From Platerodrilus igneus (lineage: Eukaryota > Arthropoda > Insecta > Coleoptera > Lycidae): a DNA stretch of 64,000 nucleotides. Location of the stretch: assembly GCA_036346225.1 (NCBI GenBank), contig JARFIW010001109.1:2216501-2280500 (forward strand). The letters are read 5' to 3'. Positions 58,401-61,528 of the stretch are shown piece by piece. The stretch's first letter is position 1. The number at the start of each line of letters is the position of its first letter. The notes beneath the pieces were generated by a model that was given only the letters and a program-made list of their open reading frames with translations, searched no databases and was not told the DNA's origin. The position numbers and the translations under genes were made by a program.

Positions 58401-60725
58401 AAAATGATGTACCAGAAGCTAGGTCGTGTAATTTGAAATTTCAAATTACAGTAGCCAAGGTTGCAATATTGATTTTAAACTTCGACCTTGACGAATGTTT
58501 GATCAAAATACAAAGTATAAAACTTTAAAAGTTGTTGAGGGTGACTAGTTTTGAAATGAAAGCCCTGTATAAATAGATACGGTCACGCAACTATGTACTC
58601 CACCGCCATATTTTATATATTTACTCCAAAGATACATTACCAATAATAAAAGGTCACTTCACACACATTTAAAACAGTTTTCCCCCTTCATCGTACCCAT
58701 ACCTCGATTTATGACTTAGGATACGTTCCAGGAAAGTTGGTTGTAAAGCGCAAAAATAACAAACCAATTTTTTTGATACAAACCTATACAAATTTAAATG
58801 GATCATTGCCAATTTTTTTATAAAATAATATAGTTGTGAGTTGATGAAGTATTTTATTCTTTTTATTTCCTATATAAATACTTACATAAAAATAAAAGTG
58901 CAAAACTGTGTAATAATAAACAGACATTCAAAAATAGACACATAAATTAGAAACAGAAGAAATCAATGGCGCATATGACATTTTATATCCCAATTTATGA
59001 AAATGCTTCGTTATACCAATACGTTGAAAAACAGTGCAAAACTAACTTTTTCATTAAACATTCCAATAATAATTGCAAATATTAAATCTTAACTCTTTCA
59101 CAAACAATAATTTCATTAACAAAACTTACTTTTAAAATCAATACACACTAATTCCATCGCAAATTTCGTTCATCAATATAATTACTTTTACTTTAATTAA
59201 TTTCCTATTACTTAAACACAAAACATTCAAATTTTTAGTCCACAAATGCAAAATTAATAAATGTAAATATAAAACCTCATTCTGTTAATTGTTTAAGTTC
59301 AGGATGTCCAACAAGCATTAGTTTTTCTCGTATATGATCATTTCAGCTATTTCGGCTTTTCCCAACTGGCACAGCTTATTTATCCAAAGATAACACAGAT
59401 ATTATATCCACCGTACCCCCACTCCCGCGGATGCCAACCTTCAAGCACTTTTAATTTTATGTCGCCCACCTCGTATTTATACCTGCAGGATTTCATTTTT
59501 TTTCTCTGAAGCTGTGTTTCGTTTACTTTCAATTTTCCGTCTCCTCTTTGAGTACTTACTTCTATTATTACATTTTAACGTTTTCTAAATAACGACTCGC
59601 TAATAATTAATTCATTCTTTCCGTCAGGTTTAACTACTCTTATTTTTCTCACTATAAAATGCTATAATTGTCGTCAACATCTGGTGCTACAATGTATTTA
59701 AAAGAAATAATCTTATATCCTTTTAGGTTAAACTTTGTTAGCTGAATGACCTTTACAGAAACAACATTTGAAATACCATGCTAAATTAAGATTAATAATT
59801 TGTGAAATTTATCATACAAGGTGCGTCCATATTTAGTTTGTCCATTCAAATTCACTAAATTTTTTTCTTCACCATCTAATTTTACCTTGTCTTGTCAACC
59901 ATGTGGGACTAATATTAAATTATCCAATTGCTTCGTTCAAAAGGAGATTAATTCCTTTTCTTGTTAGTCACCGATCCAGTTTCTTGAAATTTTGCAACTA
60001 GCTATTGAACGCAAGAATGATGTACCCGGGTATCAGCATACAGTTCATAAAAAGGTTTGTAGTTCTTAACGCACAGGTAATTTAAGTGCCGTATATCAAA
60101 ATCAACTTTTCGCGTGCAGGTGTAGTATAAACCACAACGAAATAAACACAAATTAATCAAAATCAAAAATCAAAAGACCAAAATCACAAAACCAACAATA
60201 TGTCAGTTTAGATAATAACCGAACTTGACTTTTTGAGGAGTGTATGTCTAAGACGGTTAAATCTGTTCAGGTTCGTATTTAATAAAGTTAAGTGTTGGCG
60301 GCTAACCCCTAAGGAGGACGTAATAGTGAGTCGAAAAGTACATTACTTTGGTTCTCCCTCGAATTCCCCGACATGTAGTTAAAATCTTCTTGGTAGTAGT
60401 TTCTGTCTTAGAGATATATCCCATTGCTAGTTTTCAAATTGTCACACTAAATATCTTATAATCTATATCTACAAGATTTGAATTATGTAAGAACCGCTTG
60501 AAAGGAATGAAAACAATTTTTCCAAATATTCTACTTCTTACTTTTAAAGAGCATATAAATAATTATTTTATATGTCGATGCAATTTATCATAATGTTATT
60601 TGATTCACAATTTTGATTTGCAGATACCAATTCAAACCCTAGGAGCTGTCAGGGGATTTCTAAATGGTTTGTCTGGTAATATTTCTGCGAGAGGAGGTTT
60701 TTCCAAAGGCTTTGCTACATACTAG
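7521..60725 (+). CDS. Secreted glycine-rich repeat protein, five-exon gene (overall locus)
   Basis: Inferred joined exons: 7521-7574, 21412-21496, 36739-37339, 42096-42273, 60624-60725 (1020 nt, 339 residues plus stop). All introns have GT-AG ends and phases 0, 1, 2 and 0 agree across each junction, which is strong evidence for one reading frame over 53 kb. The protein has a signal peptide (1 to about 18), a short Gly/Ala/Pro segment (19-46), glycine-rich blocks (48-165), a decapeptide repeat region (about 178-217), a charged Val/Lys segment to 246, a second glycine-rich block (248-306) and a 33-residue tail. This composition fits insect cuticle or other extracellular structural proteins; I do not recognise a named orthologue. 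The introns are very long and filled with mobile elements. Confidence 0.8.
7575..8270 (+). other. Start of intron 1, no feature recognised
   Basis: Unique-looking AT-rich sequence between the exon 1 donor and the hAT element. Nothing coding is seen. Confidence 0.5.
8355..8892. mobile_element. Fold-back MITE with about 150-bp inverted arms and TTAA at both ends
   Basis: The left arm starts TTAAGGCTGG and includes CAGGCAGTTTTTTGTGAC, then AAAAATAGTTTGAATGGAA, then AAGAGTTCTCACCAC. The right arm (about 8740-8892) is the reverse complement in the same order, ending TTCCATTCAAACTATTTTT, then GTCACAAAAAAACTGCC, then CCAGCCTTAA. TTAA occupies 8355-8358 and 8889-8892, which could be a piggyBac-type target duplication or part of the inverted repeat. 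There is no coding capacity. Confidence 0.8.
9088..11902 (-). pseudogene. hAT/ZMYM1-like transposase, broken
   Basis: Minus-strand fragments appear in the order of a ZMYM1/DUF4371-type hAT protein. An N-terminal ATG at 11902-11900 starts MADGKKNFPAFNIEK. Then come DPALWPQVLADNI, a zinc-finger-like section with CxxC spacing (CFCC), and ESIVKFDNIMAEHIGRIQRD, then DKIQNELICLIGEKV and YYSIVLDCTPDVSHEEQ (catalytic region). GYDNGANIKGKHNGLQ and PCAAHSLNLVV follow, then FKVNLYIYILD, and finally the dimerisation segment ERSFSKLTIIKNYLRSTMSQ ending near a stop at 9088. Several frameshifts and stops separate the pieces, and a SINE (9190-9485) interrupts the C-terminal domain: after it the frame resumes as SIEKEICETLDITDLIREFA. 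It is non-functional. Confidence 0.9.
9190..9485 (-). mobile_element. tRNA-derived SINE, copy 1, inside hAT transposase
   Basis: Full-length element on the minus strand. The tRNA-like head carries the A box TGGCGTAGTGGTA and a B box reading GGGTTTGAATCCC. A body of about 220 bp and a 3' end GGTGGAGCATTTG...ATCACA follow, with no poly-A tail. It is flanked by CTCGATGCTTATACA (9175-9189) and CTCGATGCGTGTACA (9486-9500), a 15-bp target-site duplication with two differences. Confidence 0.9.
12386..12946 (-). repeat. Dispersed repeat family R, copy 2
   Basis: Reverse-orientation copy of 5957-6649: it starts AAGGTTCCGTACC and ends TACGGAACCCTAATTTTGCG, then AGATCGACTCGCTCTTGGGTAAC. It is about 130 bp shorter than copy 1. 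A run of nine C residues sits at about 12608-12616. Confidence 0.75.
13430..13988 (+). pseudogene. RTE/Jockey-like LINE, 3' end of reverse-transcriptase ORF, copy a
   Basis: Translated fragments match the C-terminal domain after the reverse transcriptase of insect LINEs: LEAYVWSTTLYAYKIGT, then LEMLCFRCMMMIAWTDKVNN, then SYTQIVKNVGCGNFREMCKL, then AQNRKLWRYASNQFQD, stop. Several frame changes break it. It ends GAAGACTTAATGATGATGA, a short tandem tail rather than poly-A. The copy is heavily 5'-truncated. The clade (RTE versus Jockey/CR1) cannot be settled from these fragments. Confidence 0.8.
14045..14800 (-). repeat. Unclassified retroposon-like repeat family U, copy 1
   Basis: Collinear with 38036-38918 in the same orientation. 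Shared landmarks are GAATTTTATTTACAA, ACACAGTACAA, GTGAATTGTTTTCAGTC, CATATACTTACATA and TGCATTTCGCTG. On the minus strand of the right part, a peptide around VSPLRRFDDFYREE aligns with VSSLHRFDDFPYGQ of copy 2, so the family once coded on the minus strand and the left part is its 3' side. I do not recognise the protein. Confidence 0.65.
14918..15430 (+). pseudogene. LTR-retroelement gag-like relic
   Basis: Disconnected frames read like the matrix/capsid part of an insect LTR-element gag: MGEALYCLRSTAVEWASAKV, then RLLNFESQ, stop, DLFMELSYSYYQ; then LVPILSKHFSPDVQRGNIID, then GFSAVNAVEKFLQKTHD (15146-15280); then a basic stretch (PREINPRRDNYNSARKEPTK). W-A-x-A-K followed by F-E-x-Q and 'LSKHFSPDVQR' is the typical order. 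It is interrupted by many stops. No pol was recognised downstream. Confidence 0.5.
15431..16757. other. Probably degraded retroelement sequence, no gene recognised
   Basis: This follows the gag-like relic and contains a short frame (15604-15807, + strand) without a recognisable domain. Nothing else can be supported. Confidence 0.35.
16758..17320 (+). repeat. Direct repeat family D, copy 1 (LTR-like?)
   Basis: It starts TGTTCGGCGTTAAAAAGTGC and matches 19734-20258 along its whole length. Landmarks: GTGGAAATTACCTTTGG, CGTGTGATTTTGTG, CCACGGGGAATAAGTGAG, ACAATAATTATTTGGTACACA, AATAATTAATTTA. The TG start and roughly 0.5-kb size would fit a long terminal repeat, but no clear end motif or primer-binding site was found. 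Confidence 0.6.
17321..17690 (+). repeat. LINE 3' tandem unit, copy b
   Basis: It contains CTCGGTGAAATAGGGCATA, then the coding relic AATTTCAGGGAACTATGTAG (FRELCRLAQNIN...), AACCTAATGACGAAAAAATA, and then GGAACTTGGCAGCCACAGGC, TGCTTACCTCCCTTCACAACC. The same order recurs twice in tandem at 28864-29410. Confidence 0.7.
17691..18174 (+). pseudogene. RTE/Jockey-like LINE 3' end, copy c
   Basis: The same C-terminal LINE segment as copy a. AYVWSTAQYAYQIL is followed by a stop, then NADRKTVAAF, a GKKRGRCRPRSDSY block and the tail GAAGACCTAATGATGATG ending at 18174. Several stops and frameshifts are present. The 122-codon frame on the opposite strand is a shadow of this relic. Confidence 0.75.
18175..19733. 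other. No feature recognised
   Basis: AT-rich intronic sequence. Short frames show no domain. Confidence 0.5.
19734..20258 (+). repeat. Direct repeat family D, copy 2
   Basis: Partner of 16758-17320, starting TGTTGTGCGTTAAAAAGCGC and ending near AATAATTAATTTAAAATG. It is about 2.98 kb downstream in the same orientation; the interval holds LINE tails rather than a retroelement body. Confidence 0.6.
20259..21411 (+). other. End of intron 1, no feature recognised
   Basis: The intron ends with GTTCATTTCAG (acceptor AG at 21410-21411). No other feature is seen. Confidence 0.5.
21412..21496 (+). CDS. Exon 2 of the glycine-rich gene
   Basis: It encodes APHGGIISGGFSKHAGFAVA, then PAPSPYAE (residues 19-46), plus the first base of codon 47. 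The acceptor is TTCATTTCAG and the donor GAAG followed by GTAAGC. It is 85 nt long and takes the intron from phase 0 to phase 1. Its Gly/Ala/Pro content fits the rest of the protein, and signal-peptide cleavage probably occurs at or just before its start. Confidence 0.8.
21497..24459 (+). other. Intron 2, left part, no feature recognised
   Basis: Long AT-rich stretch. The frame at 22031-22348 has no domain. A CAACGTCACACG/GATTGGTTG segment near 23600-23670 resembles a reverse-complemented part of 4780-4830 but is too short to define a repeat. Confidence 0.4.
24460..25391. repeat. Interspersed repeat, copy 2
   Basis: Matches copy 1 (861-2815), most clearly at 24955-25110. It starts with TAGGGCTTCAAAGG and then has a roughly 32-bp minisatellite around AAGAAACCTACGAGTTCTAA (24490-24580). 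Near its right end the CAACAATGTGGGGCGAG...CATAGAAATATA segment parallels the CCAACGTAGGGGC...CATAGCAATATA units of copy 1. Confidence 0.6.
25392..25428. repeat. (TA)n microsatellite
   Basis: About 18 TA units, followed by TTGCTGTGATAAAGTGATC. Confidence 0.95.
25440..26230. other. No feature recognised
   Basis: AT-rich sequence between a repeat and the piggyBac relic. The left end of the piggyBac element may lie here, but no inverted terminal repeat was identified. Confidence 0.4.
26257..28442 (-). pseudogene. piggyBac transposase, broken
   Basis: Minus-strand pieces follow the piggyBac order. The start MNPIPTFNFYG (28442) leads into an acidic region (EDDEEPYCIADNDEDDEEDL). Then come ISTVGVHNFVK, IDSIKFIAPEMCDIII, DITIDE with IPSKPARYGIKVFLVCGAKT, AHSFFTTLDVAKKLINDRFT, then FVGILWKNKD, VDILDQL, LTLFYNILEIATLASYIIHC, ARRYFLHILCDQLVTPYMKN, and a cysteine-rich tail CIACENSICLSHS ending at 26257. 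Stops (for example WD-stop-KQPP) and frameshifts interrupt it, and a SINE (26545-26796) splits the C-terminal part. The acidic residues of the catalytic region are partly visible (DITIDE). It is non-functional. Confidence 0.9.
26545..26796 (-). mobile_element. tRNA-derived SINE, copy 2, 5'-truncated, inside piggyBac
   Basis: Minus-strand copy containing the B box GGTTCGAATCCC and the whole body, but truncated in the tRNA head just before the A box (it ends at ACCTTG in window orientation). It is still flanked by a perfect 13-bp duplication CTTGTTTTATACC (26532-26544 and 26797-26809), so the truncation happened during insertion, as in LINE-driven target-primed reverse transcription. Confidence 0.9.
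28508..28863 (+). pseudogene. RTE/Jockey-like LINE, internally deleted reverse transcriptase, copy d
   Basis: It reads SPLTFNLYIEEAMNTVKCMK, a stop, then MLRFADDIAVLASSKEELEA (the FADD polymerase box), and then jumps directly to the C-terminal end GKKRSRDRPRLDYCTQIVKD, then CRNFREMCSLAQNINQWRYA, SNQSQDG, stop. An internal deletion of several hundred codons therefore joins the polymerase box to the C-terminus. It lies just upstream of the piggyBac start codon in opposite orientation. Confidence 0.85.
28864..29410 (+). repeat. Two tandem units of LINE 3' region (about 337-bp period)
   Basis: Unit starts are marked by CTAATGACGAAAAAA at 28865 and about 29201. Each is followed by a GTTGGTTGTG(C/A)AATATC segment, a GGCAGCCACAG block and TTCA(CAA)CCACTGAAT. 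The related single unit is at 17321-17690. The middle part keeps a decayed coding stretch (GGAATTTCAGGGAACTGTG) and a (TACG)n run, GACGTACGTACGTACGTG, at about 29157-29174. Confidence 0.75.
29411..29927 (+). pseudogene. RTE/Jockey-like LINE 3' end, copy f
   Basis: The same segment as copies a and c: RKLLKAYVWSTAQYAYEIQV, then a GRKADRK-like frame, later CRLV-like residues, and the tail GAAGACCTAATGATGATGA ending near 29927. Multiple frame breaks. The long opposite-strand frames here are shadows. Confidence 0.75.
29928..30545. other. No feature recognised
   Basis: Intronic sequence between oppositely oriented LINE tails. Confidence 0.4.
30555..30780 (-). pseudogene. RTE/Jockey-like LINE 3' end, copy g, reverse
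   Basis: On the minus strand it reads the GKKRGRGRPRLDYCTQIVKD-type segment, then a VGCRNFRELC-like block, and ends GAAGACCTAATGATGATGAG (window CTCATCATCATTAGGTCTTC). It is about 225 bp and is the only copy of this family found on the minus strand. Confidence 0.7.
30781..36738 (+). other. Intron 2, right part, no feature recognised
   Basis: Nearly 6 kb of AT-rich sequence. 32890-33500 is less AT-rich and could be an old mobile element, but no protein remnant or repeat partner was seen. A TCTCACGTCTGATA repeat pair sits near 31900 and 32040. The intron ends TTTTTATTTAAG at 36738. Confidence 0.4.
36739..37339 (+). CDS. Exon 3: glycine-rich blocks and decapeptide repeat
   Basis: It encodes residues 48-246 and shares codons 47 and 247 with its neighbours. 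The acceptor is TTTTTATTTAAG and the donor CATAA followed by a perfect GTAAGT. The first half has two related blocks: SASFSASFGGGGGGGGGG, then IVKTVSIEKHPAPV; and GGASFSASFGGGVVGKHAHG. The second half has three to four near-decapeptide units (residues about 178-217): IPNYVEKK, IQVPTYVEKT, IRVPAYVEKT, IKVPAAPTILEKT, and then a charged EVKVKVRPQKVYHK end. Without splicing the frame stops two codons later at 37341, so the donor decides whether the protein continues. Such short Val-Pro-Tyr-Val-Glu-Lys repeats occur in insect cuticular and other extracellular proteins. Confidence 0.85.
37340..37635 (+). other. Start of intron 3, no feature recognised
   Basis: AT-rich intronic sequence after the donor. 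Confidence 0.5.
37676..37870. repeat. Compound (TG)n and (GA)n simple repeat
   Basis: A TG-rich block interrupted by CG steps (37676-37770) is followed by a GA-rich block (37785-37870). The open frames in both directions here are composition artefacts. Confidence 0.9.
38036..38918 (-). repeat. Unclassified retroposon-like repeat family U, copy 2
   Basis: Partner of 14045-14800. The minus-strand frame 38918-38721 reads MCPNNKLAEFTRSCRDTVKT, then ETSCQAVCFDVSSLHRFDDF, then PYGQHGKLFFAKLWVTYRTI. The RFDDF motif is shared with copy 1, which supports a real former coding region. The non-coding part contains an internal tandem duplication of about 145 bp (units near 38199-38330 and 38345-38475), both with TTCTAACA(C/T)GTAC and GTTTTCAGT. 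I do not recognise the protein. Confidence 0.7.
38919..42095 (+). other. Rest of intron 3, no feature recognised
   Basis: AT-rich sequence with no supported gene or repeat. It ends TTTATACTTTTCAG at 42095. Confidence 0.45.
42096..42273 (+). CDS. Exon 4: second glycine-rich block
   Basis: The acceptor is ATACTTTTCAG and the first base completes codon 247 (AA+A, Lys). It then encodes EVLTSGGGGGAGYFGGADYI, GGGGYAGAARFGGAGGGGGG, GFQAYASGGGGSLFDSIFD (residues 248-306). The donor GAT followed by GTAACT is only moderate, but it gives phase 0, which matches the terminal exon at 60624. Reading through instead gives a hydrophobic end (VTIKLFLPFTIF...) and a stop near 42344. A later GTAAAT donor after CACCAG (exon end 42341) would be out of frame with the 60624 exon. 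Confidence 0.75.
42274..44259 (+). other. Start of intron 4; short repeat at 42490-42560
   Basis: ACGTGCTGAATTGACGTTAA, then GTACCTGAATTAATTTCACT (42491-42532), recurs at 46177-46220 as ACGTGCTGAATTGACGTTTA, then GTACAGTAATTAATTTTACT. The remainder shows nothing supported; the frame at 43997-44227 (minus strand) has no domain. Confidence 0.5.
44274..44574 (+). mobile_element. tRNA-derived SINE, copy 3
   Basis: Plus-strand, full-length copy: a diverged head (GGCGTCGCTGTGG...), B box GGTTCGAATCCC, then the body, ending TGGAGCATTGGAAAATCACA, then TGTGA. Perfect 14-bp duplication AGTATCTGCTGTGT at 44260-44273 and 44575-44588. Confidence 0.9.
44589..47852 (+). other. Intron 4 sequence; repeat copy at 46177-46220, otherwise nothing recognised
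   Basis: It holds the partner of the 42491-42532 repeat. The frame at 47198-47389 shows no domain. An acceptor TTTTAATTTACAG ends at 47852. Confidence 0.45.
47853..47953 (+). pseudogene. Duplicate terminal exon, shifted by one base (alternative or decayed exon 5A)
   Basis: It aligns over its full length with the terminal exon at 60624-60725 but is one base shorter (101 against 102 nt including the old stop). In the correct phase it reads IPSQALETAGSF and stops at 47889-47891. After the lost base the ancestral frame continues as LLNNFSGGFSAQGGLSKSFS, then TY, stop, matching FLNGLSGNISARGGFSKGFA, TY, stop of the other copy. The acceptor (TTTAATTTACAG) is good and an AATAAA lies at 48279-48284, so it could still be used and would give a 318-residue protein. 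Confidence 0.75.
47954..49965 (+). other. No gene recognised
   Basis: Possible 3' UTR of the duplicate exon up to the AATAAA at 48279. The rest is AT-rich with no supported feature. Confidence 0.4.
49966..50110 (+). mobile_element. Short MITE, copy 1
   Basis: It begins ACATACAGGGTGTAGATTGA, then ATTTTGGAAC, and contains GTAAAACTAGTAATGTACAA, then ATATTGGCTCTCCTAATTAT. It ends with a weak inverted end GGTTCCAATTCAAATCTTC. It is related in reverse to 50370-50512. Confidence 0.65.
50370..50512 (-). mobile_element. Short MITE, copy 2, inverted relative to copy 1
   Basis: The ends GATGTAGATTAGATTTTGGA, then ACATAGGGAATTTACAT, and ATAAATTCGCTGTTCCAAAA, then TCCAATCTACACC form imperfect inverted terminal repeats of about 35 bp. 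The core, reverse complemented, matches copy 1 (AGTAATGTGCAAATATTGGC). Confidence 0.75.
50513..51100. other. No feature recognised
   Basis: Sequence immediately left of the recombinase relic, possibly its 5' non-coding part. Nothing specific is seen. Confidence 0.4.
51101..51425 (+). pseudogene. Crypton-type tyrosine recombinase, N-terminal part
   Basis: It reads LLPEISKTKYETACKLFMHW (core-binding start), then after a frame change SEDVILAYFNELCNKY, then after another SPTLWKHYSMLRTT and HHNVDI, then KLRAFLKQKSVVRLDD running into the inserted unit. The order 'LLPEISKxKYExxxxxFxxW ... LAYFxEL ... TLWxxYSMLKxT ... FLKxxS' is the N-terminal core-binding domain of the small tyrosine recombinases that spread as Crypton elements in insects. 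It is the left half of one gene; the right half is at 55087-55437. Confidence 0.75.
51426..51682. repeat. Left terminal inverted repeat of the 3.66-kb unit
   Basis: It starts AGTAGTAAGATTGGATGATC and contains GGATCCATCCGATCCACTTT, then TTACATGTAAATTCCCATAA, CCTACCCTAAAAAATCGGTA and ACCTAACCCCTAAAATTTTC, ending near TATCGGCACCGCACGACC. The reverse complement of 54832-55086 follows the same order. Confidence 0.85.
51683..52235. other. Left internal non-coding part of the 3.66-kb unit
   Basis: AT-rich. No gene is seen on either strand. It probably carries the 3' UTR of the minus-strand genes, since AATAAA-like motifs occur on the minus strand. Confidence 0.45.
52236..52947 (-). pseudogene. Gene 2 of the 3.66-kb unit, unknown protein, damaged
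   Basis: The likely start is ATG at 52947: MQIAENTATICEQYKDVLDK, then EHLIRENEEELKVYF. A frame change leads to TDLDTSGFYKLYAFVVSKKD, YVGVFAEKDGTKSVYFLKGY and GFVTLACTTRKGVPLSIVYL, then PKK, stop (52578). The same frame continues past the stop: FRTEGPITYNDHTFPKVVEM, a second stop, then KIRIQDIVGEPRLKDFNKLQ, EGMDLVVGGITESIYRDKLQ and YVSNYWLEKEI, stop (52236). So either one gene of about 235 codons with one frameshift and two stops, or two adjacent genes. No domain is recognised. It starts about 10 bp after the stop of gene 1. Confidence 0.6.
52957..54460 (-). pseudogene. Gene 1 of the 3.66-kb unit, about 490-residue unknown protein, one or two frameshifts
   Basis: Two long minus-strand frames meet at 54015-54020. 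The first ends ESINKNSK then runs out of frame; the second continues as NPICVPYKVKLADVKLETLL, so a single-base slip joins them. Conserved-looking landmarks are DYYYLCDMDVTQDFAGIF, VGIDCLTWLTTNARIKIYNK, PGVNKQLGNHIIDFLLCPDV, HGITLLEATIYNC, YVYWGNSNTKKLTGLQIKS and INTPNIRPEVVRQRVNIGSK. Upstream, NERFGSWLLAENMCNNN is open but no ATG is in frame before the AAT-ATG at about 54408, so the true start is uncertain. The R/K-x-YNK...E pattern distantly recalls rolling-circle replication initiators, but no HUH motif is seen; function unknown. Confidence 0.65.
54522..54557. repeat. 18-bp perfect tandem repeat upstream of gene 1
   Basis: TTATAGGGTGAAATTGCC occurs twice in a row (54522-54539 and 54540-54557), between gene 1 and the hairpin. 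Confidence 0.95.
54726..54835. repeat. 51-bp near-perfect hairpin beside the right inverted repeat
   Basis: The left arm 54726-54776 starts CTTGTGCGGACTTAGGTTAG and ends GGTTAGGTCAGC. The loop is ACCGCGAC (54777-54784). The right arm 54785-54835 starts GCTGACCTAACC. 50 of 51 positions pair (one C/A difference). It ends exactly where the right terminal inverted repeat begins. Confidence 0.95.
54836..55086. repeat. Right terminal inverted repeat of the 3.66-kb unit
   Basis: Reverse complement of 51426-51682 with scattered differences; it ends CATCCAATCCTACTACT. Contains small palindromes such as GGTGCCGCTAGGCACC and paired GGATCC sites. Confidence 0.85.
55087..55437 (+). pseudogene. Crypton-type tyrosine recombinase, C-terminal part with mutated active site
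   Basis: The frame (open from 55018) reads FIKEYWNLRLSN, CDPSSFLNYQKGKCTTQKVG, INKFGAMGKHIATYLKLPNP, ELYTGYCFERSSAAILVDAG, EDIKSLKIHGGWKSTTVAEN, FIVDSL. This is the catalytic end of a tyrosine recombinase. In the family pattern 'TGHxFRRSSA...HGGWKS..VAExYxxDS', the H of the HxxR motif is Y here, its R is E, and the nucleophilic tyrosine is F; HGGW is kept. Together with the missing middle part (about 90 residues, including the first catalytic arginine) this makes it inactive. Confidence 0.8.
55438..55783. other. No feature recognised
   Basis: AT-rich 3' flank of the recombinase relic. Confidence 0.4.
55798..56096 (-). mobile_element. tRNA-derived SINE, copy 4
   Basis: Full-length minus-strand copy with intact promoter boxes: A box TGGCGTAGTGGTA and B box GGTTCGAATCCC. 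Perfect 14-bp duplication CTACTGCTCGTACA at 55784-55797 and 56097-56110. It is the best-preserved copy in the window and a good reference for the family. Confidence 0.95.
56111..56797. other. No feature recognised
   Basis: Intronic sequence between the SINE and a LINE relic. The minus-strand frame at 56580-56804 shows no domain. Confidence 0.4.
56798..57655 (+). pseudogene. Jockey/I-like LINE relic (end of reverse transcriptase and RNase H trace)
   Basis: PQYASIWNSTQMM, IGIRRFRTPPVYGELTIIKN and EVKYLDVVFDNKLYCYKHV match the 'VKYLGVxLDxKLxWxxHV' section after the polymerase. Next frames give KKVIATLWKLCRVFVKRVGI, then ILYWLYTTVVRR and YGLFLWWP, corresponding to 'WGLxPxxxxWIYTAVVRPxxxYGxxVWW'. 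At about 57570, EVWYTDVSRT recalls the start of an RNase H domain ('WYTDGS'). It is heavily decayed, and a different family from the copies near 13.5, 17.7 and 29 kb. Confidence 0.7.
57671..57911 (+). mobile_element. tRNA-derived SINE, copy 5, old and internally deleted
   Basis: The plus-strand head GGCGGCTCCGTAGC is recognisable, the B box is degraded (GAATTTGATTCCC), and the body has deletions. Flanked by GTAGGATTACCACAG (57656-57670) and GTAGGGTTACCACAG (57912-57926), a 15-bp duplication with one difference. It apparently inserted into the LINE relic just upstream. Confidence 0.85.
57927..60623 (+). other. End of intron 4, no gene recognised
   Basis: It contains a perfect 24-bp palindrome at 58427-58450 (TGTAATTTGAAA and its reverse complement). 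Otherwise AT-rich. It ends TTTTGATTTGCAG at 60623. Confidence 0.5.
60624..60725 (+). CDS. Exon 5: terminal exon of the glycine-rich gene
   Basis: The acceptor is TTTTGATTTGCAG. Phase 0 entry gives IPIQTLGAVRGFLNGLSGNI, then SARGGFSKGFATY and TAG at 60723-60725 (residues 307-339). The joined coding length becomes exactly divisible by three. The exon has a close, frame-shifted duplicate 12.8 kb upstream (47853-47953). No canonical AATAAA was found in the next 150 bp. The sequence after the stop (CTAGTTAGAA..., ATAGTGTGATTG) resembles that after the duplicate, so the duplication included 3' flanking DNA. Confidence 0.75.
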   Translation: MPIQTLGAVRGFLNGLSGNISARGGFSKGFATY

Positions 60726-61528
60726 TTAGAACATCAAAAGTCCGCATAGTGTGATTGTGAATATTTTATAATTTTAATATAGTGTATAATTGAATTTTTT
60801 TGTGCATTTTGTTTAAGTTTTTAATTATAATTATAATTATATAAAAAACATTTTTAAATTAGTACACTGAGTCATCATTACATTTTTTAAAGCAGTTTAG
60901 TATGTTTGCCTAGAGGTTTACACATTTGGAAATGTAACGGGGTGTACGACTTTCAATGCATTTACAATGAAGCCGGTCTATAAATGCATGTAATAGACGA
61001 ATGTGAATGTTGTTTTCCGCTTCTCTATTAGTAGTAGTTAAGGATAACAGCAATTGTCTAACAATTTGGCCAATTGGCCCCTCTTACTAACCCTCGCATT
61101 TTCCGCTAGTTTTCACCACGCCATTTATTAATATCCTCCTGTCTTTTGCCCTGCCCCTGCGAGCCTACGCAACTTATAATTAAAATTTACACTTAAATCT
61201 ATGGAAGGGAAATAGATCTCCATTTTACTTAAGGTCTCTGCATCCACAAAACACTGCTTTCATATACGGTGTGACACATTTGTTTTTGACACGCCCTTTA
61301 AAATCTTTATTTATTGTGTAATTTTAACCAATTTTTTTAAGTTGTAAAACTTGATAAACTGTATTTTCTGAGCCACAAGCGCCACATTTCTGCAAAATCC
61401 AAAGTCCACTACGTCAATTTTTAGCAGTAAAATTGAAGGATTTCATATTAGCAATGTTTTGTGCATGCCACCTAACTGATCGTCCCACAAAATCTGTTTA
61501 GTACTAACGATTGATAGCTTAATCAAGA
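60726..61528 (+). other. 3' flank of the gene, no further feature
   Basis: Probable 3' UTR followed by unassigned sequence up to a LINE relic. Confidence 0.4.
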
